This document shows, in pieces, positions 1 to 8,914 of a stretch of 64,000 nucleotides of DNA. A program made the translations under genes and the position numbers. The stretch is from the NCBI RefSeq assembly GCF_001637205.1, contig NZ_LVJH01000070.1, positions 434,001 to 498,000 on the forward strand. The letters are read 5' to 3'. Each line of letters starts with the position of its first letter. Position 1 is the first letter of the stretch. The notes below the pieces were generated by a model. That model was not told where the DNA came from. It searched no databases and saw nothing but the letters and a program-made list of their open reading frames with translations. This DNA is from Paenibacillus glacialis. Lineage in GTDB: Bacteria > Bacillota > Bacilli > Paenibacillales > Paenibacillaceae.

Positions 1-546
1 CTTCACTCTTCCCCCATCAAAATTATTAATCCATTTATATTTGTTTCGATAATAGATGTTAAATACCCTCTAAAATAAACAGTCGTTCTTCAACTATCCT
101 GTCTAATGGTTCATTCTTATAACGTAAAATACCCTGCAAGCACTCACGCCAGCAAGGTATCATATGTATTAAAAGAGGTTGTCTTTATATTAGAAGATGA
201 ACCTTAAAGGGAGATTATGTTGAGGTTAGGACCAAATATAATACCATAGCGGGTTATACTTCTTTGCGGCATTTTTCCGTTTACTTATAATCACTATACA
301 AGTAGGAGACTTAAATTTTAATAACCTTTAACTTCTCGGCTTCGATGGTTAACATTCAATATTTTTTTCGTCAGCCTACTCAGATTCGGATCTAAAATAC
401 TAGAACCCCGCCATTACAACCCATTTTAGGCTTATGATATGAGTAGAAACTACTTAATCGTTAATTAATTTATTTGTTGTAATATTTTTCTAAACCACTA
501 AAATAGAGAGAGTTACCACATATATAAATAAAGTGGGTGTCAGTGT
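1..546. other. AT-rich region without a convincing gene
   Basis: I see no full gene, tRNA or clear terminator in this stretch upstream of the HipA-like gene. The only protein-like reading frame is a 34-codon leftward one at 59-163. The base composition matches the accessory genes rather than the phage structural genes, so this is probably decayed prophage-end DNA or an intergenic part of the host. I compared it by eye with the DNA after the integrase and found no shared attachment core. Confidence 0.4.
59..163 (-). pseudogene. possible gene fragment, 34 codons
   Basis: A leftward frame runs from an ATG at 163 to TAA at 59. It encodes a protein-like sequence beginning MIPCWRECLQ and ending IVEERLFILEGI. 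No ribosome site precedes the ATG and an in-frame stop lies just upstream, so it looks like the end of a broken gene rather than an intact one. I do not recognise the family. It may be chance. Confidence 0.2.
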
Positions 547-1362
547 GTGCAAATTGTAAATGCGGTAAGACCAATACAGCCAGTTAATAACGGTGTTACT
601 AAACCTTATATTCTTTTAGGTAATGACGGAAATTCATATTACACAAAGTTTAAAGAGAATCCTGAAACTTCAAGAATCTTAGCTAATGAGTTTGTTTGTG
701 CAAAAATTGCCAAGTTTTTAGACTTGCCACTCGCTTCTCCTACATTAATAAATGTTGACCAAGACTTCATTGATATTTTTGGGACTGAAATTACAGAACA
801 TATAGAAAGTGATGTTTCAATTTCCAAAGGACTTCATTTTGGAACAAAGAAAATTAATAAGGCCTTCCAAATAGTTAATTCGAAGATGATTGAATCGGCA
901 ACTAATATAAAAGCTATTCCTGAGATTATTTTATTTGATCAATTAATCTGTAATACTGATCGGGATAGAAACGGTGGAAACTTGATATTCGACCAATCTA
1001 AGATGAAGATTGTAGTAATTGACCATTCTCACGCCTTTGATATTGGACCTCTTTGGGATGCACATCAACTCGAAATTAGGGTTGGCTCACAATTTGAACC
1101 GTTTGCCCATGACGGATATATTTTTAGAAAGTTAGTCCCTTTTGTAAAAGGCAACAACCCCTTCGACCCAATAATTGTTAAAATGTTAGGGATGACATCT
1201 GAGTTTTTATGGCATACTATAAGTAGTATACCTGATGAATGGATCATTTCGATGGATGACAAATTAGCTTTACATTGCTATTTGTGTGACCGTCTGCATA
1301 GAATAAGTAATGCTCTACCAATATTAAAACCGATATTACCAAATTGGAAAGGAGGAAGTTAA
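547..1362 (+). CDS. HipA-like kinase (HipA_2 type)
   Basis: 271 aa from a GTG start. Seen: an N-terminal lobe with a lysine in YYTKF (K34) and an acidic helix NEFVCAKI (E48), a catalytic-loop motif N136-T-D138-R-x3-N142, and a metal-binding motif IDHSHAFD (D159). Known: this layout is that of the stand-alone HipA-like kinase family, shorter than classic 440-aa HipA and lacking its N-terminal subdomain. Such kinases phosphorylate protein substrates. Context: the DUF3037 gene starts 3 bases after the stop, behind a GGAGG that lies inside this gene's last codons, so the two are translationally coupled. No HipB-type antitoxin is adjacent. Inferred: a toxin-like or defence module carried at the prophage edge. 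The substrate is unknown. Confidence 0.75.
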   Translation: MQIVNAVRPIQPVNNGVTKPYILLGNDGNSYYTKFKENPETSRILANEFVCAKIAKFLDLPLASPTLINVDQDFIDIFGTEITEHIESDVSISKGLHFGTKKINKAFQIVNSKMIESATNIKAIPEIILFDQLICNTDRDRNGGNLIFDQSKMKIVVIDHSHAFDIGPLWDAHQLEIRVGSQFEPFAHDGYIFRKLVPFVKGNNPFDPIIVKMLGMTSEFLWHTISSIPDEWIISMDDKLALHCYLCDRLHRISNALPILKPILPNWKGGS

Positions 1363-1364
1363 TC

Positions 1365-2234
1365 ATGGATAATAAATTATGTAAATATACAGTTTTACGT
1401 TACGTTCCTGATGAAAACAGAGAAGAATTCATTAATATAGGTGTGGTGCTTCATTCACCTGAAGATAAGTATATTGATTGTATAATTACAACTAACTTCT
1501 CAAGGGTCTCAGTTTTTGATGATGAAATTGATATTCCCTTTTTGAAAATTGTTTTAAGTGGAGTGAAAGAAGATTTTTCTAAAAATTCCATGGTTAGCGG
1601 GCCCTCTTACGAAGATTTAGCAGATAAAAACTATTTGGAAAAGGCGACATCTATATATATAAATCAATTACAATTTTCAAAAATAAATTTATTTAGATCA
1701 AGCGACTTTGATACTGACTTATTCAATCTTTACAAGGTTTATGTCCATTTCGAAGTTCAAAAAAAGTCTAGATTAACTGATCAAGAAGTTAAATCTATTA
1801 TGAATAAAGTCATACGCACCAAGACACACAATTTAGATCAATCCTTAGAAAAAAATCTCAAGTTCGATATTGGTTCTGAGCAAATTGAATTAGATTACGC
1901 ATATAAAACAAAGAAAAAGGAAATAAAAATTATTAAAACATTTTCTTTTGATTATACTCTACGCGGAAGTAAGCAAGCAGCTCAATTAGCAAAAGAATGG
2001 GCTTATAATTTTAACAAGTTGAAATCAAAAGACAGGCTCAAAGAACATTTCGAAACAAACAATGTAGACCTTACTTCTTTGGTCTATATAAAAGACCTAA
2101 CTAAGAATGTAAAGATTGCTTTAGAGATTCTTAAAGAAGAAACAAAAACTTTTGAAGTTCATAACCATCTGCAAATTGAAGACTTTGCTGATCAAATGGT
2201 GGATGAGATGACTGGACAGTCTAAAATCGTATAA
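1365..2234 (+). CDS. DUF3037 family protein, partner of the HipA-like kinase
   Basis: 289 aa. I chose the ATG at 1365 because GGAGG lies at 1351-1355; a TTG 21 bases upstream has no ribosome site. Seen: the N-terminus reads KYTVLRYVPDENREEFINIGVV, the hallmark of DUF3037 proteins, followed by a charged helical region and a lysine-rich middle. Known: DUF3037 genes commonly follow a HipA-like kinase gene, and the pair is treated as a conserved unit of unknown activity. Inferred: it is either the kinase's substrate/neutraliser or a second effector. The gene is AT-rich compared with the phage structural genes, consistent with lateral gain. Confidence 0.72.
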   Translation: MDNKLCKYTVLRYVPDENREEFINIGVVLHSPEDKYIDCIITTNFSRVSVFDDEIDIPFLKIVLSGVKEDFSKNSMVSGPSYEDLADKNYLEKATSIYINQLQFSKINLFRSSDFDTDLFNLYKVYVHFEVQKKSRLTDQEVKSIMNKVIRTKTHNLDQSLEKNLKFDIGSEQIELDYAYKTKKKEIKIIKTFSFDYTLRGSKQAAQLAKEWAYNFNKLKSKDRLKEHFETNNVDLTSLVYIKDLTKNVKIALEILKEETKTFEVHNHLQIEDFADQMVDEMTGQSKIV

Positions 2235-2240
2235 TAATTT

Positions 2241-2283
2241 AAAAAACCTGTTACTTACGATGGTGTAAATAACAGGTTTTTTC
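2241..2283. terminator. Rho-independent terminator, probably bidirectional
   Basis: The arms AAAAAACCTGTTA and TAACAGGTTTTTT form a long stem with A and T tracts on the two sides. It ends the rightward HipA-like/DUF3037 unit and also sits about 30 bases past the endolysin stop, where it can end the leftward late operon. Confidence 0.8.
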
Positions 2284-2313
2284 TATCACAACAGATCAAA
2301 TTGGAAAAAGCGG

Positions 2314-2919
2314 TTAACTATTCTGTTTCTCTTGTCCAGAAGCAGCGCGTAATTCATCGGCTAACCGGCCAATCTCTAGTTTATCAGCAGGTGTCTTGGC
2401 AACTCCCCAAGCTGGCTTAAGATACTTATCAATGATTGCATTTGCGTCTTTCTTATCCACGATTGATATCTCCTCTTTGGAATAATAGTCTTGCAGATAT
2501 TTTGTAGGCTCCACTACACCACTCTCAGTCTCGGTATAGCCATTAGATGGTGAGCATGACTTGCGGATCTCATAATGCAAATGTGCGCCTGTGCTTACAC
2601 CTGTACTACCTTGAAGCCCCACCTTTTGCCCTCTCTTTACCTTATCGCCTACTTTTACCGATACAGCGGACAAATGAGCATAACAATGAAGATAACCTTT
2701 GTTATCCTTGATAGCTACTACGATGCCGTAACCTCCGAATCCAGAGCCTTTTGTACCTTCCTTTGCATGTGTTACTTCACCAGAGACAAATGCATACAGC
2801 GGACCCGTGGAGGGTGTCGTTACGAGATCAACGCCCTTGTGGAACTTTGGTACTTTATATACTGGATGCATACGCATGCCGAATGGACTTGTTAGTCTGT
2901 AAGATTCAAATGGATTCAT
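2314..2919 (-). CDS. phage endolysin, M23 (LytM) peptidase
   Basis: 201 aa. Seen: M23 metallopeptidase motifs H27-K-G-V-D31 and H113-L-H115 with the helper histidine H82 in AHLS, which together bind the zinc. No signal peptide is present, as expected for a holin-dependent endolysin. The last 50 residues, after the peptidase domain, form a charged helical tail that may bind the wall. Known: M23 enzymes cut peptide cross-bridges of peptidoglycan. Context: its start overlaps the holin stop by 4 bases, and it is the last gene of the late operon. Inferred: releases phage particles at the end of the lytic cycle. PBSX itself uses an amidase (XlyA), so this lysis enzyme is a replacement. Confidence 0.9.
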   Translation of the reverse strand: MNPFESYRLTSPFGMRMHPVYKVPKFHKGVDLVTTPSTGPLYAFVSGEVTHAKEGTKGSGFGGYGIVVAIKDNKGYLHCYAHLSAVSVKVGDKVKRGQKVGLQGSTGVSTGAHLHYEIRKSCSPSNGYTETESGVVEPTKYLQDYYSKEEISIVDKKDANAIIDKYLKPAWGVAKTPADKLEIGRLADELRAASGQEKQNS

Positions 2920-3323
2920 GATTGATCGCTCCCTTTTTGTTTAAAAATAGCTATGACATCTCTGATCTTATTCGGTAACGGCAAACCCATCCGCCCATAA
3001 TTCTCTGTGACCGAGATAAGTTCATTCGCCAAATAAAAGTAAATGGCACCAATCATAATTACATCTGTACCAAATAACTCATCTAAACGATGTGCCAAAA
3101 TCACAACAAGCAGCATAAGCCCCTTTTTAGCTAACCCCCAAAACCCAACACTACTACTAAGACCTTTCCCTTCTTTTAATGAAGCTAAAATTCCGGTTAC
3201 ATAATCAATCACAATCGCAAATAGAAAAAACGATATCAGTTCAGACCATTCACCTAACAGGTAAGTCGCTGCTGAACCTAAAAGAGCTATGCCCCACTTT
3301 AACGTTAAATCCAATCTTTCCAT
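2916..3323 (-). CDS. holin, phage_holin_4 (TcdE/Cph1-type) family
   Basis: 135 aa from the ATG at 3323, 7 bases after GGGGG; upstream ATGs at 3329 and 3386 lack a well-placed ribosome site. Seen: about three hydrophobic segments (near residues 9-30, 32-49 and 66-100), a conserved DYVTG motif, a KGLSSS loop after it and a charged C-terminus. Known: this family forms membrane lesions that let the endolysin out. Context: directly upstream of the endolysin with ATGA overlap, which is a standard lysis cassette. Confidence 0.85.
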   Translation of the reverse strand: MERLDLTLKWGIALLGSAATYLLGEWSELISFFLFAIVIDYVTGILASLKEGKGLSSSVGFWGLAKKGLMLLVVILAHRLDELFGTDVIMIGAIYFYLANELISVTENYGRMGLPLPNKIRDVIAIFKQKGSDQS

Positions 3324-3421
3324 TTCCATTCCCCCTATTAAATATGAATAGCCCTCGGATTGGCTCCAAGGGCAAAATAAAAACACCTCATTGGGTGCTG
3401 TTGATGTTGTGTATTATCATC

Positions 3422-3535
3422 CTAAACCGTCACGTCTGCGTCTAATAATGTTTGTGTCTTGGATTTCCAAGTTACGGGAACATCGTCAATCGTACGCAAG
3501 CCTTTGTTGATTAAATCGTAATATAATTTCGCCAT
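3422..3535 (-). CDS. small phage protein, CD1375-like
   Basis: 37 aa, starting MAKLYYDLINKGL with TIDDVP following. A strong GGGAGGTG precedes the ATG at 3535. Known: very short proteins of this type (the CD1375-like family) recur just before the lysis genes of Bacillota myophages. The position, between the tail fibre accessory gene and the holin, fits. No function is known. Confidence 0.65.
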   Translation of the reverse strand: MAKLYYDLINKGLRTIDDVPVTWKSKTQTLLDADVTV

Positions 3536-3537
3536 CC

Positions 3538-3987
3538 CTAAACACCTCCCGCGATAACTTCGGCTAGTTCTGCAATTGCCAACTGCGTATTTGTTTTTTC
3601 TATTTCGGATGCTTCCGCCACCTCAGCGATCGCTATCATTAAATCCCCATTTTGTACTTTTAATTCCGCTACCTGATCAGTCAACGACTTGACATAAACA
3701 GGCGGTTTCTCTGGTTCGTTTGGATCGGGATACGAAAATTCTAACGCGTGTGTGGCGGGATTCACGCGGTATCCGTTACATTCGGCAAAATCTTGAGCGT
3801 ATTGACCATATTCCAACTCGATAACATCGAACGATTCCTGGTCCCGGTCGCGCAGTACAGGGTAAATCCGTATAAGCTCGTCAACGCTGTGGATATGGAC
3901 GCCATCAGGAGCTATTTGAGACGGAGTTGTAACCAACACGTTTCCGGTGTCAACTTCGTAAAAAACTTTGCTTCCAGTCTCTACCAT
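3538..3987 (-). CDS. tail fibre-associated protein, XkdW-like position
   Basis: 149 aa behind AAAGGAGG. Seen: the N-terminal half is beta-rich and hydrophilic, with a proline-rich bridge (PDPNEPEKPPVY) at about residues 87-98. The C-terminal half is an alpha-helical, coiled-coil-like segment with alternating AIAE repeats. I recognise the layout and position of proteins found just after the tail fibre in PBSX-like phages but not a named domain. Inferred: fibre assembly or attachment factor. Confidence 0.55.
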   Translation of the reverse strand: MVETGSKVFYEVDTGNVLVTTPSQIAPDGVHIHSVDELIRIYPVLRDRDQESFDVIELEYGQYAQDFAECNGYRVNPATHALEFSYPDPNEPEKPPVYVKSLTDQVAELKVQNGDLMIAIAEVAEASEIEKTNTQLAIAELAEVIAGGV

Positions 3988-4002
3988 ACTGATATACCTC
4001 CT

Positions 4003-5367
4003 TTAAATTGTTAGGAACAAGTATTGCCATCCTACATCGCTACCACCGCTTATCGGCACCGTAATTTCAACTCTATCGCTATACACATCTGCATAAAAAT
4101 CGCCAGAACTCCAGCCAAAAGCGAAGTATACCACCCTGCCTCGACCACTAACGATTCTTGAATATGCTAAATAGTTGACTTCGTTCCCGTTAACCCACAA
4201 TGCGATTGTTTTGATATTAAAACTCTGAGTTTGGGAATTGAATGGTATGATTATTCTCGTACCGGGTGTTTGTTCTACATACCCGCGAACAAATGGTGTT
4301 CCCTCGACCAGTGTTCCCACAACGCCTAACATATCCACACCACTACGGACGTTTTGTGGTAGTAGCGTTGGGGCTGGATGTGTTACCCATGTCGATCCGT
4401 CGTAGCACCCGTTTGGAGGACTTAAAAATATACGATCTCCTGGATAGGTAACTTGTGAGTTAGCTGGCTGGTGATTATTCTCAGCGCTTCTGTTAGGCAT
4501 TGCGCCCGCAATCGGTCCTGTCACATTCGTAGCTGTTTTCCCTACTAACAAATCAGCCGGAACTGCATTTCCAGTTGCTTTAACAATCGCTGCCATCTTA
4601 GCAATAAGGGTATCCCACGTATCATTTATAGTAGCCGCAATTCCTTTGGCAACAAGCACGGCAACCACTTCCGCTTTACGCTCATTGCCAGCTTGCTTTC
4701 CCGCCTGTGCCTCTTTCATAACGTCATTTAATGCCTTTTCTGTGACGGCTATTGTTTGGCTTGTGCCGTCCGTTTTATTGGATAACATGGTAATACCACT
4801 TACTGTCAATGAAGCGGACGGAACCGTAATGTTCTCAATTTTCTTAAGGATTTCAGCCATGTTTATGGTACTTCGTTTATCTGTAGAGGTAATAACTCCG
4901 CTGGCATCAGTGGCAACATACCAAAGTAAAAGAGCAGTTGCCGCAATTGCTTCCGATGTTGTCTTTTTTATCTTACCGTCTAAGTCCAAATACAAATATT
5001 GACCCTGTGTCGGATTTAGTGGTAAGCTGCCCGCTAGCACTTCAAATCTTCTACCGCCAACATATGCGATTCCTGATGTCCAACTAACCGTGAGATCCTT
5101 AGTTGAAAATTCAAATCCTATTGCCCCGTTGAATGAAGCTACGAAGTTTCCCCCAAGTTCTTTTGCCAACATCTCTACTAAATCATGAGCACCCCCGATC
5201 CCTGTTTCCATACTGTTTAAACGGGTAGAAGTAATCCGTGTCCCTTCTTGGACAAGCTCAAAGAGCGGTCTCCCTGTCTGCGGATCAGTCTTTTGTTTCC
5301 CATTTGTATCTAGAATCGGCTTAGTCAAATCCGGTATCTCATCTTTCCATACTTGTTTGTTATACAT
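4003..5367 (-). CDS. phage tail fibre protein
   Basis: 454 aa from the ATG at 5367, preceded by GGAGG 9 bases upstream. The frame stays open 39 bases further, but the earlier ATG lies deep inside the preceding gene. Seen: an N-terminal baseplate-side region with the fibre-like phrase TSTRLNSMETGI, a beta-strand repeat-rich centre, the NMAEILKK helix and a tail-collar-like SQTIAVTEKALND segment, and a C-terminal beta-rich domain ending in aromatic and glycine-rich strands. Inferred: the C-terminus contacts the host surface and sets host range. It overlaps the preceding gene by 8 bases. Confidence 0.75.
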   Translation of the reverse strand: MYNKQVWKDEIPDLTKPILDTNGKQKTDPQTGRPLFELVQEGTRITSTRLNSMETGIGGAHDLVEMLAKELGGNFVASFNGAIGFEFSTKDLTVSWTSGIAYVGGRRFEVLAGSLPLNPTQGQYLYLDLDGKIKKTTSEAIAATALLLWYVATDASGVITSTDKRSTINMAEILKKIENITVPSASLTVSGITMLSNKTDGTSQTIAVTEKALNDVMKEAQAGKQAGNERKAEVVAVLVAKGIAATINDTWDTLIAKMAAIVKATGNAVPADLLVGKTATNVTGPIAGAMPNRSAENNHQPANSQVTYPGDRIFLSPPNGCYDGSTWVTHPAPTLLPQNVRSGVDMLGVVGTLVEGTPFVRGYVEQTPGTRIIIPFNSQTQSFNIKTIALWVNGNEVNYLAYSRIVSGRGRVVYFAFGWSSGDFYADVYSDRVEITVPISGGSDVGWQYLFLTI

Positions 5368-5680
5368 TCGTTGTCGCCTCCAATCGTACTGATATCTCAA
5401 AGCCAATTAAAAAGCCCTTATCGTTTTTGATGACATTAAGGCCTTGGTTTGCTAACGTATTACCATCCTTATCCATCAGGGATGATCCTAATATTTGTTT
5501 CCCCACAGCCTGCGTTTCGGTTACGTAAACGTATTTGCGGACAGATTGGCTGGAGAAGATCGTATTGTGTATCGGATAATGAATAAGCTCTCCCCCGATA
5601 TTCAATAGCGCGTGGTCAAAACGAGCGCTCATGTCCTGCAAGATATAATCCAGCAAGCGCGGCTGTACAAGGTCGGCCAT
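5360..5680 (-). CDS. baseplate/tail protein of unknown role
   Basis: 106 aa. Seen: an N-terminal helix (VQPRLLDYILQDM), then beta strands rich in charged and aromatic residues. No membrane segment or known motif. Context: between the YmfQ-like protein and the tail fibre, in the leftward late operon, overlapping the fibre gene by 8 bases. In PBSX-like phages this slot holds a small protein joining the fibre to the baseplate, which is my inference here. Confidence 0.6.
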   Translation of the reverse strand: MADLVQPRLLDYILQDMSARFDHALLNIGGELIHYPIHNTIFSSQSVRKYVYVTETQAVGKQILGSSLMDKDGNTLANQGLNVIKNDKGFLIGFEISVRLEATTNV

Positions 5681-5697
5681 GCTTAGATCATCCTTTC

Positions 5698-6339
5698 TTA
5701 TTTTATTGGTAACTCAAAACCAGTTATCGGCCCATCCACGCCGTGGTAGATTCTACTGCTACCAACAGTCAACGTCTGATTAGTTAATTTACCACTTACG
5801 CCTACTTCGACTGGGATCTCTAAACCGCAGATCGGAAAGTCCACTTGATGGCCGTAACCGACTCCACGAATAATAATAGGTTGCTCAGGTGTCTTGGCGA
5901 CCGGCACCGATCGTAGGATATGCACGGGCCGGATATATTCAAAATCCGCCTCCAATGCAGCCAGGTCTATTTTTTCCCCTGCAGCAAATTCAAAGCGGAT
6001 CTCCTTTTCCTGAAAGTCTTCGATCACATTAAGAAGCTTGCCATACTTGTTGCCGATCAGCCGAAGCGTTGGCAACGTAAAGGGCCTCTTTGCCCATCTC
6101 TTCCGGCGTATTTCCTCCCGGCGATGATCCAAAGTTCCATTCTTCTCTTGCCTAAAATATATCCATTCCCACATAGATAATGCCCAGGTAGCACGTTGCA
6201 AAATAAATTGGTCACCCAAGTCGTCAATCTTTTTTTCTCGGTCATCTATTTCCTGTTCCATAACCATAAAGTGCCGCTCTACCATGTCGATTTCATACAT
6301 GTACGGTGGCAACATCTCCCGATATCGTAAAGGTATCAT
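5698..6339 (-). CDS. xkdU: YmfQ/DUF2313 baseplate wedge protein (XkdU-like)
   Basis: 213 aa. Seen: an N-terminal helix with YREMLPPYMYEIDMVER, a central W-rich helical block, RREEIRRKRWAKRP, and a C-terminal beta domain. Known: DUF2313 proteins (Mu gp48, PBSX XkdU) follow the baseplate J protein and help close the wedge. Context: it overlaps xkdT by 4 bases, as in PBSX. The C-terminal 60 residues (GVGYGHQVDFP to the end) look like an added beta domain. Confidence 0.82.
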   Translation of the reverse strand: MIPLRYREMLPPYMYEIDMVERHFMVMEQEIDDREKKIDDLGDQFILQRATWALSMWEWIYFRQEKNGTLDHRREEIRRKRWAKRPFTLPTLRLIGNKYGKLLNVIEDFQEKEIRFEFAAGEKIDLAALEADFEYIRPVHILRSVPVAKTPEQPIIIRGVGYGHQVDFPICGLEIPVEVGVSGKLTNQTLTVGSSRIYHGVDGPITGFELPIK

Positions 6340-7160
6340 GTAAGGATCACCTCAAGCTTCAGTACTGACGTGCTTGGTACTTCAACATCCTCAGTCATAC
6401 CGTTCATCTTGAAGCTGCTGTAGTTTTCAACGCTTTTGACAAGTAGCAGCGCAGCCATATAGTTGTAGATTAACTTGCTACGACCAATAGCATAATCCAG
6501 GATGCGTTTGTGTATGAGATCAACCAACTCAGCCCGATCAATTGCGGTATCCAACTTCGCCTCGATGCGTAGCGTAAACACCTGTGCCGGATGTACCTGC
6601 AGGTCATGTCCCGCAATTCGCCGTTCATCCCACATCCAAACTTTAACCGTCTCCGCGAATGCTTCTGTAATCGGCTGGCTATTCAGATCCGTAAGATACA
6701 AATCAATAGAAGTATCATGCCGCTCTTTCTCCCGTGCCATGGCTCCGCCAACACCTTCTATTTCCATGGCCCATGCTTCATAGTCCTTCTTACGGCCACT
6801 TCCCTCCTCAGTAAAGGCACGATCAAGTTGCCGCAGTCGATATGTGTCGTCATCTTCTCCCAATTTACGTGGTAGTCCATCCGACCACCCATGACCGTCC
6901 AAAAACTCGCTATCCGCCCAAATGGGGAACGCTTGAATGAAGGCATAGGTTAAGAGCTCCTGTTGCTCAGATATCTCTTGAGCGATGGGATACCATAGGT
7001 CATAGAAGAATTCAGCATCATCCGTGGGCGGAGGAGGTAGACCTCTGTCATTTGCCAGTGTGATGGCCCTATTCACCCAACGACGGTAAATATCCTCAGG
7101 TGTTTCTTCTAATATTGCCATCGGTGGGAGAACCGGCAGATCCGCTAATTTCAAATTCAT
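6336..7160 (-). CDS. xkdT: baseplate J-like protein (XkdT)
   Basis: 274 aa, a little shorter than the roughly 350 aa of PBSX XkdT. Seen: LADLPVLPPMAILEETPEDIY at the start, the WYPIAQEI motif, the middle segment GHGWSDGLPRKLGEDDDTYR and EGVGGAMARE, all typical of the baseplate J (gpJ/gp47) fold. Known: it forms the wedge ring around the tail hub in contractile tails. Context: between XkdS and XkdU with 4-base overlaps on both sides, which implies coupled translation. Confidence 0.88.
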   Translation of the reverse strand: MNLKLADLPVLPPMAILEETPEDIYRRWVNRAITLANDRGLPPPPTDDAEFFYDLWYPIAQEISEQQELLTYAFIQAFPIWADSEFLDGHGWSDGLPRKLGEDDDTYRLRQLDRAFTEEGSGRKKDYEAWAMEIEGVGGAMAREKERHDTSIDLYLTDLNSQPITEAFAETVKVWMWDERRIAGHDLQVHPAQVFTLRIEAKLDTAIDRAELVDLIHKRILDYAIGRSKLIYNYMAALLLVKSVENYSSFKMNGMTEDVEVPSTSVLKLEVILT

Positions 7161-7600
7161 AGTCTAATCTCCTCCTCCAACAACGCAGTTCCCACTAGGC
7201 CAGTCAATGAGATCTGCAGGTACATGTCTCTGCCTACTCGCTGCATGGACAATACCTCTGCCTGTTCAATTTCCGTATGAGCGGTCAATGCCTCTTCAAT
7301 ATCACGTTTGATTTCAATGTCTTCCCATCCTGGCCACTCCGATTTTTCAACGCCAATATCCTCTCCGTATACGACATATTGGAAACGTTCAGTATTAAGT
7401 ATTTTCATTGCTGTCTGTACCAGGTATTCCCCATAAGTTTGGGTCTTTCTTGGATGTCCACTATCAGTGAGTTCAAGGCGGCGGTTTCGCCAATCGATAA
7501 CATAGGTCCACTTGGTTTCAGATCGCACAGACTCAGTGGACTCAATCTGATCTACCTCAGACAAGTCTAGTTCAGGAAAAAAACCTCCATCAGCCACCAC
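7157..7600 (-). CDS. xkdS: DUF2634 baseplate protein (XkdS, gp25-like)
   Basis: 147 aa from a GTG at 7600, 8 bases after AAGGA; an ATG at 7624 also keeps the frame open but is poorly placed. Seen: WTYVIDWRNRRLELTDSG, ILNTERFQYVVYGEDIG and a C-terminal strand block, the DUF2634 pattern. Known: XkdS is the PBSX counterpart of T4 gp25, a sheath-nucleating baseplate protein. Context: the start lies inside the end of the XkdR-like gene and the stop overlaps xkdT by 4 bases. Confidence 0.82.
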   Translation of the reverse strand: MVADGGFFPELDLSEVDQIESTESVRSETKWTYVIDWRNRRLELTDSGHPRKTQTYGEYLVQTAMKILNTERFQYVVYGEDIGVEKSEWPGWEDIEIKRDIEEALTAHTEIEQAEVLSMQRVGRDMYLQISLTGLVGTALLEEEIRL

Positions 7601-7925
7601 CTGCCACATCCTTTCCAAGCACATAGTAGCGCTGTCCGGTCATGCGAGACACAATCAATCGATCACCAACCTGCAGAGGGCTTGGTGTGACCAGAACGCC
7701 CTTCAGTACAGAAACCGATGGCTCCTCAACCTCAAAAATCACTTCAGTACGTCTTTCCTGCAGGTAATCTGCAAAGACCAGTTTATCCTCTTCATAAGGA
7801 TACGGATCTCCGTCCACTTCAAGTCTCGCGACAGGCCAATTCAACAGTGTGGCTCGTTCTGTATCCTTCGCATCGATGTGGTCTGACATTTTATTTCTCA
7901 ACAGCTTCAAAGCATCGTTCAGCAC
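7590..7925 (-). CDS. xkdR: DUF2577 baseplate hub protein (XkdR)
   Basis: 111 aa. Seen: an N-terminal helix followed by a small beta barrel with RLEVDGDPYPYEEDKLVFADYL and LQVGDRLIVSRMTGQRYYVLG. Known: DUF2577 proteins in PBSX-like phages are short OB-fold hub or spike partners. Context: starts one base after the xkdQ stop region and ends inside xkdS. Confidence 0.78.
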   Translation of the reverse strand: MLNDALKLLRNKMSDHIDAKDTERATLLNWPVARLEVDGDPYPYEEDKLVFADYLQERRTEVIFEVEEPSVSVLKGVLVTPSPLQVGDRLIVSRMTGQRYYVLGKDVAGGG

Positions 7926-8914
7926 TAGGCTTCCCTCCTTTCAAGTACCAACTGCACCGTGTACATGCCGTTGCTGAAACTAGATTCTGCACTCTCCACA
8001 ATCCATTTAGATACATGATCGGTCTTGATCAGTACTAACCAACCAGCTCTTAATCCGGAAAGTGTGTGGTCCTCATGTTTTACGGTGATTTTTTTGATCT
8101 GCTTGGGAACAGATAAAGCCTTTAGTCGCTGAGCTGCGACCGTTGCCGGAGTCTCGTCCTCCTCCACCTCAATGATTTCCTCCATCCTTCCCATCGACTT
8201 CACTGCACCCGCATTAGTCTTAGTCACTGAAGAGGCTAGCTTGTCGTCCTTGTACTTCTCAGCTGTCACGACCGTGTACGTATCCTCTATGGAATAACCT
8301 GCTGTGCTAGACTCCATCTGATCGGGAATAAAAATAGGGACCCGGCTATTGGTCCCCTCCCTTTTTACCTCCAGATAGAAACTCTGGTCTGTCCGTACCA
8401 CATCCACATGGTATCGGTAGCCGCTACGCTCATATGCCTTTTGCAGCACATCCAAGATCAAATCGGAATGATACATCGTGCCATAGCGTTCATCAAGATT
8501 AAAGCCCAGCTTCGGGCAACGGAAGTCTACACCTGTAGTTTTGATATAACGCTGCAGCTCTGCCCCAGCCTCTCCCTTCAGATATGGACGCGTGCCTTTG
8601 TTCTTCGCTAGATACCAGCCAATTTCACGAGTCTCAATTTCCCAAGCATTTGTAAATTCATTTTCCTCATATTTAATGATCGGGCCATGGAAAAATTGAT
8701 TCTTTGCGTTCGTTAGTGGACCTTTAATTTGCTGCGAAAAGCACATCAACATACCAGCGACCCTCATGCCCGTGGCATTGCGTAACCGCACCGTCGCGCT
8801 GCGGGCGATTTCATCCCTGCCAGAAGACCAAGACAGCTCATCAACCGCATCCGTTAAGACGTGGCGAGTGTTATCTTTCCCATACAAAACTGTGAAACCA
8901 TCCACACCAATCAC
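7925..8914 (-). CDS. xkdQ: tail hub protein, late control D-like (XkdQ)
   Basis: 329 aa. Seen: an N-terminal VDELSWSSGRDEIARSATVRLRN strand block, a central segment LILDVLQKAYERSG, and a C-terminal domain with LSGLRAGWLVLIKTD. Known: XkdQ is the gp27/gpD-like hub in PBSX. Context: follows the XkdP-like gene with a 4-base overlap. It is in the normal order between XkdP and XkdR. Confidence 0.82.
   Translation of the reverse strand: MIGVDGFTVLYGKDNTRHVLTDAVDELSWSSGRDEIARSATVRLRNATGMRVAGMLMCFSQQIKGPLTNAKNQFFHGPIIKYEENEFTNAWEIETREIGWYLAKNKGTRPYLKGEAGAELQRYIKTTGVDFRCPKLGFNLDERYGTMYHSDLILDVLQKAYERSGYRYHVDVVRTDQSFYLEVKREGTNSRVPIFIPDQMESSTAGYSIEDTYTVVTAEKYKDDKLASSVTKTNAGAVKSMGRMEEIIEVEEDETPATVAAQRLKALSVPKQIKKITVKHEDHTLSGLRAGWLVLIKTDHVSKWIVESAESSFSNGMYTVQLVLERREA

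Noticed and set aside
1..2313. search for a left attachment site matching the DNA after the integrase (52218-52330)
   Set aside because: No shared stretch of about 12 bases or more was found by eye in 1-546 or 2235-2313; the true left end may be outside the window.
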